Positions 1 to 6,263 of a DNA stretch of 7,044 nucleotides are shown here, in pieces. How positions within the stretch are numbered: the first letter of the stretch is position 1; each line of letters begins with the position of its first letter. The notes under the pieces are model-generated. The model was not told the origin of the DNA. It was given only the letters and a program-made list of their open reading frames with translations, and made no database searches. The translations under genes were made by a program, and so were the position numbers. This DNA is from Alphaproteobacteria bacterium (GTDB taxonomy: Bacteria; Pseudomonadota; Alphaproteobacteria; RS24): NCBI GenBank assembly GCA_029248825.1, contig JAQWIP010000133.1, positions 1 to 7,044 of the forward strand. The letters run 5' to 3'.

Positions 1-208
1 CCGCTTTCAGCCGTTGCATCACTTGTTCGGGTGCCAGGTTGGTGGCCATATCGACTTCTGTATCGCGGCTGGCGGCTTGCAAAAGCGTGTCGCGCACGCA
101 GCCGCCCACGCAGCGCGTGATGGCGCCATCGGCGTTGAGAACCCGCAGCAGGTTTTGCGTCTCTGGCCGCGTCAGCCATTCGCAATCTTTGGGGTCTAAT
201 TGGGTCAT
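1..208 (-). CDS. cca: CCA tRNA nucleotidyltransferase, N-terminal part (cut by left edge)
   Basis: Only the first 69 codons are present; the gene continues beyond base 1. Class II CCA-adding enzymes and poly(A) polymerases add or repair the 3'-CCA end of tRNA in the cytoplasm from CTP and ATP. What is visible is the start of the nucleotidyltransferase head: CVGGCVRDTLL at residues 33-43 (the GG...RD motif), followed by DTEVDMATNLAPEQV at 49-63, which occupies the place of the metal-binding DxD-x-AT motif. The first carboxylate is Glu51 rather than the usual Asp; the second is Asp53. The start is the ATG at 208-206, 13 nt after the stop of the upstream DUF6111 gene; its ribosome binding site is weak (GGGCAAG), which suits an operon-internal gene. 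The family call is firm, but with the C-terminal part missing, CCA-adding cannot be told from poly(A) polymerase by sequence; location next to DUF1285 and Nudix genes favours CCA-adding. Confidence 0.88.
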   Translation of the reverse strand, partial: MTQLDPKDCEWLTRPETQNLLRVLNADGAITRCVGGCVRDTLLQAASRDTEVDMATNLAPEQVMQRLKA

Positions 209-221
209 CTTGCCCGAAAGC

Positions 222-479
222 CTATTCGAAACGACCAGGAATAATTTTCCCGTCTTCTAGGTAAGGCGCAATATAATTGCCGCTTGGCGCATTGCCCGAG
301 CTTACTCGATAGCTCACCAAACTGGCCACCACCAAGGCCAAGCCAAGCAGGGCGGCGGCGGCATATCGTTTGCGCAACCTATCGCTCGGCTGGCTCGACG
401 AGAGGAATCGCGTCCACGCCAAGACGACGAAAAACGGGGTCAGAAACAACACTAGGTTTATCACAAGTATTCTTATCAT
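222..479 (-). CDS. Small two-helix membrane protein, DUF6111 family
   Basis: An 85-residue protein of unknown function. Two hydrophobic segments, at about residues 3-22 (MIRILVINLVLFLTPFFVVL) and 40-57, are separated by a polar, positively charged stretch (SDRLRKRY), so it is probably an inner-membrane protein with a short loop. The C-terminus is short and polar and ends GKIIPGRFE, which I recall as typical of DUF6111. The reading frame is open for 17 further codons upstream, but the start chosen is the ATG at 479-477. It is preceded by a perfect GGAGG 8 nt away, it begins directly with the first membrane helix, and it gives the ATGA overlap with the Nudix gene stop. It lies between the Nudix and CCA genes, evidently in the same transcript. 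Function is not known and none is proposed. Confidence 0.85.
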   Translation of the reverse strand: MIRILVINLVLFLTPFFVVLAWTRFLSSSQPSDRLRKRYAAAALLGLALVVASLVSYRVSSGNAPSGNYIAPYLEDGKIIPGRFE

Positions 480-1141
480 CGCGCCAACCTCCGGCTCATG
501 TGCATCAGCATACCTGCTGTGGCTCCCCAAATAGTATAGCCCTCAAACTGCAAAGAATAATAGTGGCGCGTTTTGCCGCCCCATTCGCCCGAATGGCGCT
601 CATAGCCTTGCGCGTCGAGCGCTAGACTGGCGGGGACTTCGAAAATATCGGCCACCTCATTGGTGTCGGGCGTGAGCGAAAAACCAGGTCGGATGAAGCC
701 CACAACAGGCAAAATAAGAAACCCCGTGCCGGTTTGATAGGTATCCAAAAAACCCGCCACTTCGACAAACTTAGGGTCGAGACCCGTCTCCTCATGGGCT
801 TCGCGCAAAGCCGTCTCGACGGGCGTTGCATCTTGGCTCTCGACTTTGCCGCCTGGAAAAGCCACTTGCCCCGAATGTTTATCGAGATGGTCGGCGCGCC
901 GCGTCAATAAAATGCTCGGCTCTTGCCCCGCCCCCTTGTCGACCAGCCCGATAAGCACCGCCGCCAAACGCAGATTTTTGGATTTTTCAATCCATTCATC
1001 CTCCATCGCGTTGCTCTGTGCCGTGGGCGTGGCGAGCGCGCCATCTATGGTATGATCGCCGAATTGGCCTTGGCTATTTAGCACCTCTGGCGAGGGCAAA
1101 TCTGGATTGACCACGGCGGCAATGCGGGCGCGATAATCCAT
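476..1141 (-). CDS. Nudix hydrolase, CoA pyrophosphatase type
   Basis: A 221-residue cytoplasmic protein. Enzymes of this Nudix subgroup (NudL/PCD1/NUDT7-like) hydrolyse CoA and its derivatives to 3',5'-ADP and 4'-phosphopantetheine. Two motifs are visible in the expected order. The subgroup motif upstream of the box is LLTRRADHL at 78-86 followed by HSGQVAFPGG at 89-98. The Nudix box runs from there through TALREAHEETGL at 110-121, with the metal-binding glutamates in REAHEE (113-118). The Glu of the general box just before this helix is Asp104, as is usual in CoA-type members. About 55 N-terminal residues before the core are variable and unassigned. The start ATG (1141-1139) overlaps the DUF1285 stop by one base (TAATG), and the stop overlaps the DUF6111 start as ATGA, so coupling on both sides is likely. 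Subfamily is clear; the preferred CoA ester is not. Confidence 0.92.
   Translation of the reverse strand: MDYRARIAAVVNPDLPSPEVLNSQGQFGDHTIDGALATPTAQSNAMEDEWIEKSKNLRLAAVLIGLVDKGAGQEPSILLTRRADHLDKHSGQVAFPGGKVESQDATPVETALREAHEETGLDPKFVEVAGFLDTYQTGTGFLILPVVGFIRPGFSLTPDTNEVADIFEVPASLALDAQGYERHSGEWGGKTRHYYSLQFEGYTIWGATAGMLMHMSRRLAR
488..492 (-). promoter_or_regulatory. Shine-Dalgarno GGAGG that fixes the DUF6111 start
   Basis: GGAGG on the minus strand, 8 nt before the ATG at 479-477 and inside the last codons of the Nudix gene. It decides against the longer open frame starting at 530. A strong site of its own, added to the ATGA overlap, suggests the small membrane protein is translated both by coupling and by fresh initiation. 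Confidence 0.75.
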
Positions 1142-1776
1142 TAAGCGCTCTCACCCTCTGCGGGCATAACATCCTCGGCGGCGGCGAGCGCGAAAAACTG
1201 GTTATGGCTCCAAACACCAAATTGCCCGTCCACGACCTCGCATAGCGCCACCAAATCGTAAAACACCGCGCGGCTAATCAGAGCCTCAAGACGGGCGCGC
1301 ACGTGGATGTAAGGCGATGGCGCCTCGGTGGCCTCGTCTAGCTCAAAGCGCAGGGGATGCTCGGGGCCTGCTTCGGTGAAATCGCCGACATTTGTTTCAA
1401 ACCGCAAGACTTGTTCTTTGCCTTGGCCGGTCACCTGCATCAGCGTGGCCACGAAAGGCGCGTCTTCGACTTCGACGCGAATTTTCTCGACGGGCGAGAC
1501 AAGATAATGTTCGCCGTCTTCATCGTGGCGTAAAATTGTCGAGAACAGCCGCACGAGTTTTTTGCGGCCAATCGGGGAATTGGCATAATACCATTGCCCA
1601 TCGCGAGCAATTTTCATGCCGATGTCGCCGCAATAATCTGGCTCCCATAGATGCACGGGCGGCAGGCCTTTTTCGCCTGTCTGCTTGTTCTCGCCTGCCT
1701 TTTCGGCATCGGCAATCACTTTCAGCAGCGCGTTGGCGGCTTCGGCTGTAGCATCTTTATTGGCATTTTCCGACAT
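1141..1776 (-). CDS. DUF1285 domain protein
   Basis: A 211-residue soluble protein of a conserved family with no established biochemical role. The N-terminal 36 residues are polar and Ala/Lys/Glu-rich and probably flexible. The conserved domain begins with PPVHLWEPDYCGDIGMKIA at 39-57. It continues with the motifs DGQWYYANSPIGR (59-71), LVRLFSTILRHDEDG (74-88), YLVSPVEK (91-98) and VEDAPF (103-108), and ends near SHNQFFAL (190-197). This string of motifs is what I recognise as DUF1285. No signal peptide or membrane helix is seen. It is the first gene of the tight DUF1285-Nudix-DUF6111-CCA run, 27 nt downstream of the GNAT gene. The leader just before its ATG can form a 6-bp hairpin that includes the only plausible ribosome binding site. 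Family assignment is strong; function unknown. Confidence 0.9.
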   Translation of the reverse strand: MSENANKDATAEAANALLKVIADAEKAGENKQTGEKGLPPVHLWEPDYCGDIGMKIARDGQWYYANSPIGRKKLVRLFSTILRHDEDGEHYLVSPVEKIRVEVEDAPFVATLMQVTGQGKEQVLRFETNVGDFTEAGPEHPLRFELDEATEAPSPYIHVRARLEALISRAVFYDLVALCEVVDGQFGVWSHNQFFALAAAEDVMPAEGESA

Positions 1777-1784
1777 AGACCCGT

Positions 1785-1800
1785 CTCTCTTTCTAGAGAG
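1785..1800 (-). repeat. Perfect 6-bp hairpin over the DUF1285 ribosome binding site
   Basis: CTCTCT and AGAGAG flank a 4-nt loop in the short gap between the GNAT stop and the DUF1285 ATG. In the minus-strand mRNA the downstream arm AGAGAG lies 8 nt before the ATG, exactly where a Shine-Dalgarno sequence belongs, and it is fully paired in the hairpin. No T-run follows, so it does not look like an intrinsic terminator. The stem has three G-C and three A-T pairs and is modest in stability; chance occurrence is possible. Confidence 0.45.
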
Positions 1801-1803
1801 TAT

Positions 1804-2301
1804 TTAGCACAAATCTGGTGCAGGGCGAACCAGACCCGTCAAATCCGCACATAGCGCGCTATCGCCTTTGACCAAAAGCCGCGTGGGGTCGACAGGCCCT
1901 GGCAAGCGCACAGTGCGCGGCGCGACTTGAAACCCCACGCGCTCATAATAGGGTAAATCGCCAACCAAAAGCACGAAAGGAAAGCGCGTGGCCTCCACCG
2001 CCTGCAATGCGGTTTGCATCAGCTGCTCGCCAAGCCCCAAGCCTTGATGCTCAGGATGCACCGCCAAGGGGCCCAATAAAACAGCCGGCTCTTGCCCAAT
2101 ATAAAGCGGCCAAAAACTTATCGAGCCAATCAGCTGACCTTGCGCATCATGGGCGCAAAAATCATAGTCTGGCACAGGCGAATTGCCCTCGCGCAAACGC
2201 TCCGCCGTGCGCGCCAAACGGCCAGGGCCAAAACACAGGTCGAGTAAAGCGGTTAAAGAAGCCGCATCGGGGCGGCAAGGTGTGATTTTAAAACTATGCA
2301 T
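1804..2301 (-). CDS. GNAT family N-acetyltransferase (YhbS-like)
   Basis: A 165-residue cytoplasmic acetyltransferase. The GNAT fold is shown by the acetyl-CoA pyrophosphate-binding segment LGPLAVHPEHQGLGLGEQLM at 76-95, whose core QGLGLG (86-91) is the Q/R-x-x-G-x-G/A loop, and by the later GDLPYYERVGF at 114-124, the conserved motif B/YxRxGF end of the domain. This combination is that of the YhbS-like subgroup, usually annotated as predicted N-acetyltransferase. The substrate is not predictable. The ATG at 2301-2299 has an AAGG at a 7-nt spacing. It lies 27 nt upstream of the DUF1285 gene and could be co-transcribed with it, but it is not part of the conserved four-gene set I know, so it may be a local neighbour only. 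Confidence 0.9.
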   Translation of the reverse strand: MHSFKITPCRPDAASLTALLDLCFGPGRLARTAERLREGNSPVPDYDFCAHDAQGQLIGSISFWPLYIGQEPAVLLGPLAVHPEHQGLGLGEQLMQTALQAVEATRFPFVLLVGDLPYYERVGFQVAPRTVRLPGPVDPTRLLVKGDSALCADLTGLVRPAPDLC

Positions 2302-2464
2302 GAGACTACCTTGGGGGCGGAAACGAAACGCCCAAATTTTGTGAAAAAGCGAACACCAAAATCACCTCAGCCGAAACGGCAAGGCGGATTTAAAAATTTC
2401 GTCGTCGCAAGAGTTGTTTCACGGATGTCCTCAAGTTAAAGCGCATAGGAAACTTGGGTGTAGC
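2302..2464. other. Intergenic stretch between antiporter and GNAT genes
   Basis: This non-coding gap must hold the end of the antiporter transcript and probably the promoter of the GNAT transcript, both reading leftward. I see small dyads only: CAAGTT/AACTTG (2432-2437 and 2451-2456, 13-nt loop) just after the antiporter stop, GCCG-AAA-CGGC at 2370-2380, and GGGCG/CGCCC (2315-2319 and 2329-2333) just before the GNAT ribosome binding site. None is followed by a clear T-run on the minus strand, so no intrinsic terminator is called. No convincing -35/-10 pair was found. Confidence 0.5.
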
Positions 2465-3415
2465 CTATTGGGCGGTAAAAATAAAGCCCATATAGCTGAC
2501 ATAAAGCGCCAGACAAAGGCTGCCCTCGAGGCGCGACATTCGCCGCCCCGTCCCCATGAAAAACGTTCCCAAAGCCGCAACCCCCAACATAATGAGAATA
2601 TCGCGCGTCGCCATTTGCTCAGAAATCGGCAAAGGCGCCAGCAAAGAGGTGGCGCCCAATATCAGCAAAATATTGGAAATATTGCTGCCAATAATATTGC
2701 CCACCGCAAGGCTGGCATGGCCGCGCAAAGCCGCCACCAAAGATACCGCCAGCTCGGGCAAAGAGGTGCCGAGCGCAACCAAGCTCAGCGCAATCACGGC
2801 CTCCGAAATACCCCATTGGCGCGCCAATAAAACCGCGCCATCGACCATCAAACCCGCGCCCCACACAATACCTGCCAGCCCCATGGCCAAAACCAGCAAA
2901 GCCACCAACAAGCCGCCCGGAACGAGATTTTCTTCCACGCCCGCTTGCGTCTCTTGCGCGTCTTCGCCCGTGCGCGATGAAGTGTACAGGTAAACGGTAA
3001 AGCCAATGAGGGCGAGCAACATCAAAACGCCGAGCGAAGGCGAGACGCCCCCGAGAAAGCCCAAGCCAACCAGTGCCAAGGAGACGCCGAGCATAAAACT
3101 GCCATCGCGTGCCAGCGTGCGTCTTTGCGTCGCAAAAGGGCTGACCACGGCCATCAGACCCAAGACCAGAAGAATATTGGCAATATTGGAGCCGACCACA
3201 TTGCCGATGGAAATATCGGGTTGGCCGTTCAAAGCGGCTTTCACCGAGACAGTTAATTCGGGCGCGCTGGTGCCAAAGGCGATGATGGTCAAGCCGATGA
3301 TCAGCGGCGGCACTTTGAGGTGACTGGCCGCACTGACGGCGCCGCGCAAGAGCGCCTCGCCGGCAACGCCGAGAACGATAAAACCAGAGATGAGTAAGAA
3401 AATTGGTGATTCCAT
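2465..3415 (-). CDS. Calcium/sodium antiporter, CaCA family (YrbG-like)
   Basis: A 316-residue polytopic inner-membrane protein, about the usual length for bacterial K+-independent Na+/Ca2+ exchanger-type proteins. These exchange Ca2+ for Na+ or H+ across the membrane. The two homologous halves each carry an alpha repeat: GLTIIAFGTSAPEL at 41-54 with GNVVGSNIAN at 71-80, and LSLVALGTSLPEL at 210-222 with GNIIGSNISN at 239-248. The paired acidic residues Glu53 and Glu221 are the expected ion ligands. Roughly ten hydrophobic segments are visible, with a polar, acidic loop between the halves at about 145-163. The frame is open to a TTG at 3517, but that start lies inside the promoter-like region. 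The ATG at 3415 begins directly with the first helix; an ATG at 3430 (five residues longer) is the alternative, and neither has a well-spaced ribosome binding site. Ion specificity is inferred from the family. Confidence 0.92.
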   Translation of the reverse strand: MESPIFLLISGFIVLGVAGEALLRGAVSAASHLKVPPLIIGLTIIAFGTSAPELTVSVKAALNGQPDISIGNVVGSNIANILLVLGLMAVVSPFATQRRTLARDGSFMLGVSLALVGLGFLGGVSPSLGVLMLLALIGFTVYLYTSSRTGEDAQETQAGVEENLVPGGLLVALLVLAMGLAGIVWGAGLMVDGAVLLARQWGISEAVIALSLVALGTSLPELAVSLVAALRGHASLAVGNIIGSNISNILLILGATSLLAPLPISEQMATRDILIMLGVAALGTFFMGTGRRMSRLEGSLCLALYVSYMGFIFTAQ

Positions 3416-3441
3416 GGCCTGTTTTACCATGTTCCCCAGAA

Positions 3442-3457
3442 AAAATTCCAGAATTTT
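3442..3457. repeat. Perfect 16-bp dyad in the divergent spacer
   Basis: AAAATTCCAGAATTTT is a perfect 7-bp inverted repeat around a 2-bp centre. It lies about 27 bp before the antiporter ATG at 3415 and 86 bp before the acyl-CoA synthetase ATG. Its form is that of a binding site for a dimeric regulator. In RNA it could also fold as a 6-bp AU-rich stem with a 4-nt loop. A second, shorter dyad, GCTTT-CAA-AAAGC, lies beside it at 3465-3477. No known operator is recognised. Confidence 0.45.
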
Positions 3458-3517
3458 GCTCCGCGCTTTCAAAAAGCCTTGGCAGAGGGCGGTTTTATGC
3501 ACTAGCCTTTTTTTCAA

Positions 3518-3523
3518 ATTATA
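3518..3523 (-). promoter_or_regulatory. TATAAT -10-like box for the antiporter gene
   Basis: On the minus strand the sequence GCTATAATTTG contains a perfect -10 hexamer, which would start transcription near 3510 and give a leader of about 95 nt before the antiporter ATG. No good -35 hexamer lies 16-18 nt upstream, where the synthetase start codon sits. On the plus strand the same bases read TTATAG (3519-3524), too close to the synthetase ribosome binding site to be a comfortable promoter for that gene. Confidence 0.35.
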
Positions 3524-3532
3524 GCGTTTTCT

Positions 3533-3539
3533 GGGAGGA
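3533..3539 (+). promoter_or_regulatory. Shine-Dalgarno GGGAGGA deciding the acyl-CoA synthetase start
   Basis: GGGAGGA ends 4 nt before the ATG at 3544. It is the best ribosome binding site in the window and fixes this start over the 47-codon upstream extension of the open frame. Confidence 0.85.
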
Positions 3540-3543
3540 AATA

Positions 3544-5160
3544 ATGCACTGGAATTTTGGCGATATCATTGATGCAATCGTGCCGGCTTTGCCGGAGGGT
3601 CACTTGGCTTTGGTTCATGGCGACAGGGAAATCACTTGGCAAGAAATGAGCCATCGGTCGAATAATATCGCCCGTAATTTGCGCGCCAATGGCGCCGAAA
3701 CTGGCGATAAAGTGGGCTTTTACATGCGCAATCGCCCTGAATATTCAGAGCTTTTGGTGAGCTGCTTTCGCGCCCGCCTGACCCATGTGAACGTCAATTA
3801 TCGCTATGTTGCCGATGAAGTGCATTATATTTTCGAAAACTCTGACGCCACCGTCGTGGTTTACGGCAAAGAGTTTCGCGACAATATCGAACAATTACGC
3901 CCGAAACTGCCGAACGTAAAACAGTGGATTGAAGTCGGCGATGGCCAAAATTTGCCAGAGGGCAGCGTTGATTACGAAAGCCTGGCCACAAACGGCGATG
4001 GCGCCAATTTGGATATTGAACGCGCGCCCAATGATTTGCTGTTTCTTTATACAGGCGGCACCACCGGCATGCCCAAGGGCGTGATGTGGGAGCATCATAA
4101 TTTGCGCGAAACGCAAACCATGGCGCTGCGCGCGCTCGGCGATGTGCCAGAGACAATGGACGAGTTAATCGCTCATTTGAAAGCGCAAGGCCCCGGCCAA
4201 GTTTACATTCCCGCCTGCCCGCTAATGCACGGCACCGGATTGTTCACCGCCATGGGCGTGCTGATGAACGGCGGCACCATCGTGACGCTAGAAGCTGCCT
4301 CGCTCGATAGCCAAGAGTTATGGTCTGTGGTTGGGCGTCGCGGCGTCGATTATATGGCCATTGTCGGCGATGCTTTTGCCAAGCCAATGCTGGCCGAGCT
4401 GCAAAATAATCCGGGCGCTTATGATGTCAGCTCGGTGACCAATATTGTGTCTTCGGGCGTCATGTGGTCGATGGAAGTGAAGCAGGAAATGCTGAAAGTG
4501 CTGCCAGATGAATGCATGCTGGTCGACAGTTTCGGCTCGTCGGAAGCCATCGGTTTTGGCTCGTCCATCACCATGAAAGACACGCCGGTGAAAACCGCCA
4601 AATTCACCACCAATGAAATGTGCAAAGTCTTTGACGAAAACGACAAGGAAATTCCATGGGGCAGCGAAACCCCGGGCTTTATTGCTTTCGGTGGCCCAAT
4701 TCCTTTGGGCTATTATAAAGACGAAAAGAAAACCGCCTCGACTTTCAAAACCATCAACGGCCATCGCTTCTCAATCCCGGGCGATTATTGCTTGGTCTCG
4801 CCCGAAGGCGAATTGACGCTTTTGGGTCGCGGCTCGGTTTGCATTAATTCGGCTGGCGAGAAAATTTATCCCGAAGAAATCGAAGAAACTTTGAAACTCC
4901 ACGATAGCATCGACGATGCTTTGGTGGTGGGTGTGGCCGACGAAAAATGGGGTCAGGCGGTTACCGCCGTGGTGAAAACCGTCGATGGCGCCAGCTTTGA
5001 CGAAGGCGATTTGAAAGCTTTCTGCAAAACCAAATTGGCCGCCTATAAAACGCCCAAACATGTGTTTCATGGCGGCCCAGCGTTTCGCGCCCCCAATGGC
5101 AAGGCCGATTATAAATCGGTAACCGAATTTGCCGTAGAAGAGGTCGGCAAGCGCGCATGA
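3544..5160 (+). CDS. Acyl-CoA synthetase (ANL superfamily AMP-dependent ligase)
   Basis: A 538-residue cytoplasmic or membrane-associated enzyme that activates a carboxylic acid with ATP to an acyl-adenylate and then to the CoA thioester. ANL core motifs are complete and in order: the P-loop YTGGTTGMPKG at 169-179, SSGVMWS at 303-309, DSFGSSEA at 328-335, IPGDY with the nucleotide-binding Asp at 411-415, the hinge region GRGSVCINSAGEKIYPEEIE at 428-447, and PNGKADYK at 517-524 with the C-terminal-domain catalytic lysine at 520. The N-terminus MHWNFGDIIDAI and the segment HVNVNYRYV (81-89) are typical of the group that includes mycobacterial FadD17/FadD19-like ligases; this resemblance is from memory. 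The substrate could be a medium, long or branched/polycyclic side-chain acid. The start has a strong GGGAGGA site. The stop overlaps the next gene as ATGA, so the two products are probably made together. Confidence 0.93.
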   Translation: MHWNFGDIIDAIVPALPEGHLALVHGDREITWQEMSHRSNNIARNLRANGAETGDKVGFYMRNRPEYSELLVSCFRARLTHVNVNYRYVADEVHYIFENSDATVVVYGKEFRDNIEQLRPKLPNVKQWIEVGDGQNLPEGSVDYESLATNGDGANLDIERAPNDLLFLYTGGTTGMPKGVMWEHHNLRETQTMALRALGDVPETMDELIAHLKAQGPGQVYIPACPLMHGTGLFTAMGVLMNGGTIVTLEAASLDSQELWSVVGRRGVDYMAIVGDAFAKPMLAELQNNPGAYDVSSVTNIVSSGVMWSMEVKQEMLKVLPDECMLVDSFGSSEAIGFGSSITMKDTPVKTAKFTTNEMCKVFDENDKEIPWGSETPGFIAFGGPIPLGYYKDEKKTASTFKTINGHRFSIPGDYCLVSPEGELTLLGRGSVCINSAGEKIYPEEIEETLKLHDSIDDALVVGVADEKWGQAVTAVVKTVDGASFDEGDLKAFCKTKLAAYKTPKHVFHGGPAFRAPNGKADYKSVTEFAVEEVGKRA

Positions 5161-6227
5161 CCCGACGGATAGCTGTATTTGGAAAAATGGGCGCGCGGTT
5201 TGCGCCGATTATTGGCGACGCGCTTTCGCCCGATTGGGCGGTCGATGTTTGGCCTTGCGACGATGACCTCGAAGCCCGCGATGCAATTTTGGCGACCTGC
5301 GAAGCGGCGGTGATGAGTGCGGATTTCATTTTAACGCCGGGCAATTTCGCCGCCCTTATGGCCGCGCCAAAGTTGAAAATTCTGCTGCAACCTTGGGTCG
5401 GTACGGATTGGCTCGACGCTGGGTTTTTGCCCGAGGGGTTGATTTATTGCAATGCGGGCGGCCATGCCGCGCCGATGGCAGAACACGTGCTGGGCGCCAT
5501 GTTGGAACATGCGCTCGAGCTGCGCCAATTGCACCAAGATATGACGCAAGGCCAATGGCATCGCGCAGGCCGCAATGCAGCCCCGCAAGCGCGCCATGGC
5601 GATTTGCGCGGCAAACATGTCGGCATCCTCGGCTATGGCGATATCGCCAAAGCGGTGGCGGCGCGCGCCCATGCCTTTGATATGCAAATCTCGGCCGTCG
5701 CGCGCAGCGAGCGCAAGGCAACGCCCGAGCCGCTGCAATGGATTGGCACGCAAAAAGATTTGCCGAAATTATTGAGCGAGAGCGATTATCTTATTCTGAC
5801 TTGCGATTTAAACGAAGACACGCAAGGCATGATTGACGCCAGCGCTTTCGATAAGATGAAAGACACGGCCTATATTATCAATGTCGCGCGCGGAGAAGTC
5901 ATCGACGAGGACGCGCTGTTTGACGCGCTCTCCAACCAAAAAATTGGCGGCGCGGCTTTGGACACTTGGTATCGCTATCCGACGAATATCACGGATGCCG
6001 AAGCCGACCCCGACCGCGGTGGGCCTTACCAAGGCAGTCGGCATGACTTCCTATCGCTCGACAATGTGCTACTGACCCCGCATAGCGCGGCGCATACTTT
6101 TGGCGCCGATAGAGGGCGCTATGAAAGCATCGCGCAATCGCTGCTTTGTTACGCCAAGGGCGAAACCATCGACCGCCATGTGACCACGGGAACGGGCGAG
6201 AACCTCGATGGCTTTGTGATGCCCTAA
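5157..6227 (+). CDS. D-2-hydroxyacid dehydrogenase-like protein with variant active site
   Basis: A 356-residue cytoplasmic protein of the D-isomer-specific 2-hydroxyacid dehydrogenase family, which interconverts 2-hydroxy and 2-oxo acids with NAD(P). Visible are the NAD-binding loop GILGYGDIA at 156-164 (third Gly of GxGxxG replaced by Ala164), NVARGEVIDEDAL at 242-254 with the substrate-binding Arg245, and TPHSAAHT at 307-314 with the catalytic His309. The catalytic Glu, normally in a DVFxxEP context, is missing: the matching segment is ALDTWYRYP (267-275), giving Tyr274 at that position. The stretch from 276 to 300 before LDNVLLTPH is also longer than in typical members. I have an impression that a WY-x-YP subgroup exists, so this may be a subfamily trait rather than decay; the frame is intact. 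The ATG overlaps the acyl-CoA synthetase stop. It may be a dehydrogenase with altered chemistry; substrate unknown. Confidence 0.88.
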   Translation: MTRRIAVFGKMGARFAPIIGDALSPDWAVDVWPCDDDLEARDAILATCEAAVMSADFILTPGNFAALMAAPKLKILLQPWVGTDWLDAGFLPEGLIYCNAGGHAAPMAEHVLGAMLEHALELRQLHQDMTQGQWHRAGRNAAPQARHGDLRGKHVGILGYGDIAKAVAARAHAFDMQISAVARSERKATPEPLQWIGTQKDLPKLLSESDYLILTCDLNEDTQGMIDASAFDKMKDTAYIINVARGEVIDEDALFDALSNQKIGGAALDTWYRYPTNITDAEADPDRGGPYQGSRHDFLSLDNVLLTPHSAAHTFGADRGRYESIAQSLLCYAKGETIDRHVTTGTGENLDGFVMP

Positions 6228-6245
6228 TGCCATTGGCAGTCTCTG

Positions 6246-6263
6246 GTTTTACCGAGATAAAAC
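6246..6263. repeat. Inverted repeat GTTTTA-N6-TAAAAC before the acyl-CoA dehydrogenase gene
   Basis: A perfect 6-bp inverted repeat with a 6-bp centre, 19 bp after the dehydrogenase-like gene stop and about 100 bp before the next ATG. It could be an operator or a weak AU-rich hairpin. No T-run follows, so a terminator is not supported. A competing fold pairs TCTC-GG with CCGAGA over the same bases. Chance is possible. Confidence 0.3.

Noticed and set aside
480..530. 17-codon N-terminal extension of the DUF6111 protein
   Set aside because: It lies wholly inside the Nudix gene, is polar, and the ATG at 479 has a perfect GGAGG and starts directly with the membrane helix.
2432..2456. CAAGTT/AACTTG dyad after the antiporter stop as an intrinsic terminator
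   Set aside because: It has a 6-bp AT-rich stem, a 13-nt loop and no T-run on the minus strand.
2414..3323. Plus-strand open frames of 105-145 codons across the antiporter gene
   Set aside because: They are antisense shadows: composition is dominated by Arg, Gln, Lys, Pro and Ser with no domain motif, while the minus strand holds a full transporter with paired alpha repeats.
3416..3517. N-terminal extension of the antiporter to a TTG at 3517
   Set aside because: It is basic and not membrane-like and has no family counterpart; the TTG directly abuts the TATAAT box.
3403..3543. 47-codon upstream extension of the acyl-CoA synthetase frame
   Set aside because: It would overlap the antiporter start and crosses the dyad and promoter-like region; the strong GGGAGGA before 3544 and the family N-terminus MHWNFGD fix the later start.
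4318..4764. 148-codon minus-strand open frame inside the acyl-CoA synthetase
   Set aside because: It is His/Phe-rich with no motif or ribosome binding site, and lies opposite conserved synthetase motifs.
6228..6238. TGCC-ATT-GGCA after the dehydrogenase-like gene as a terminator
   Set aside because: It has a four-pair stem with no adjoining T-run.
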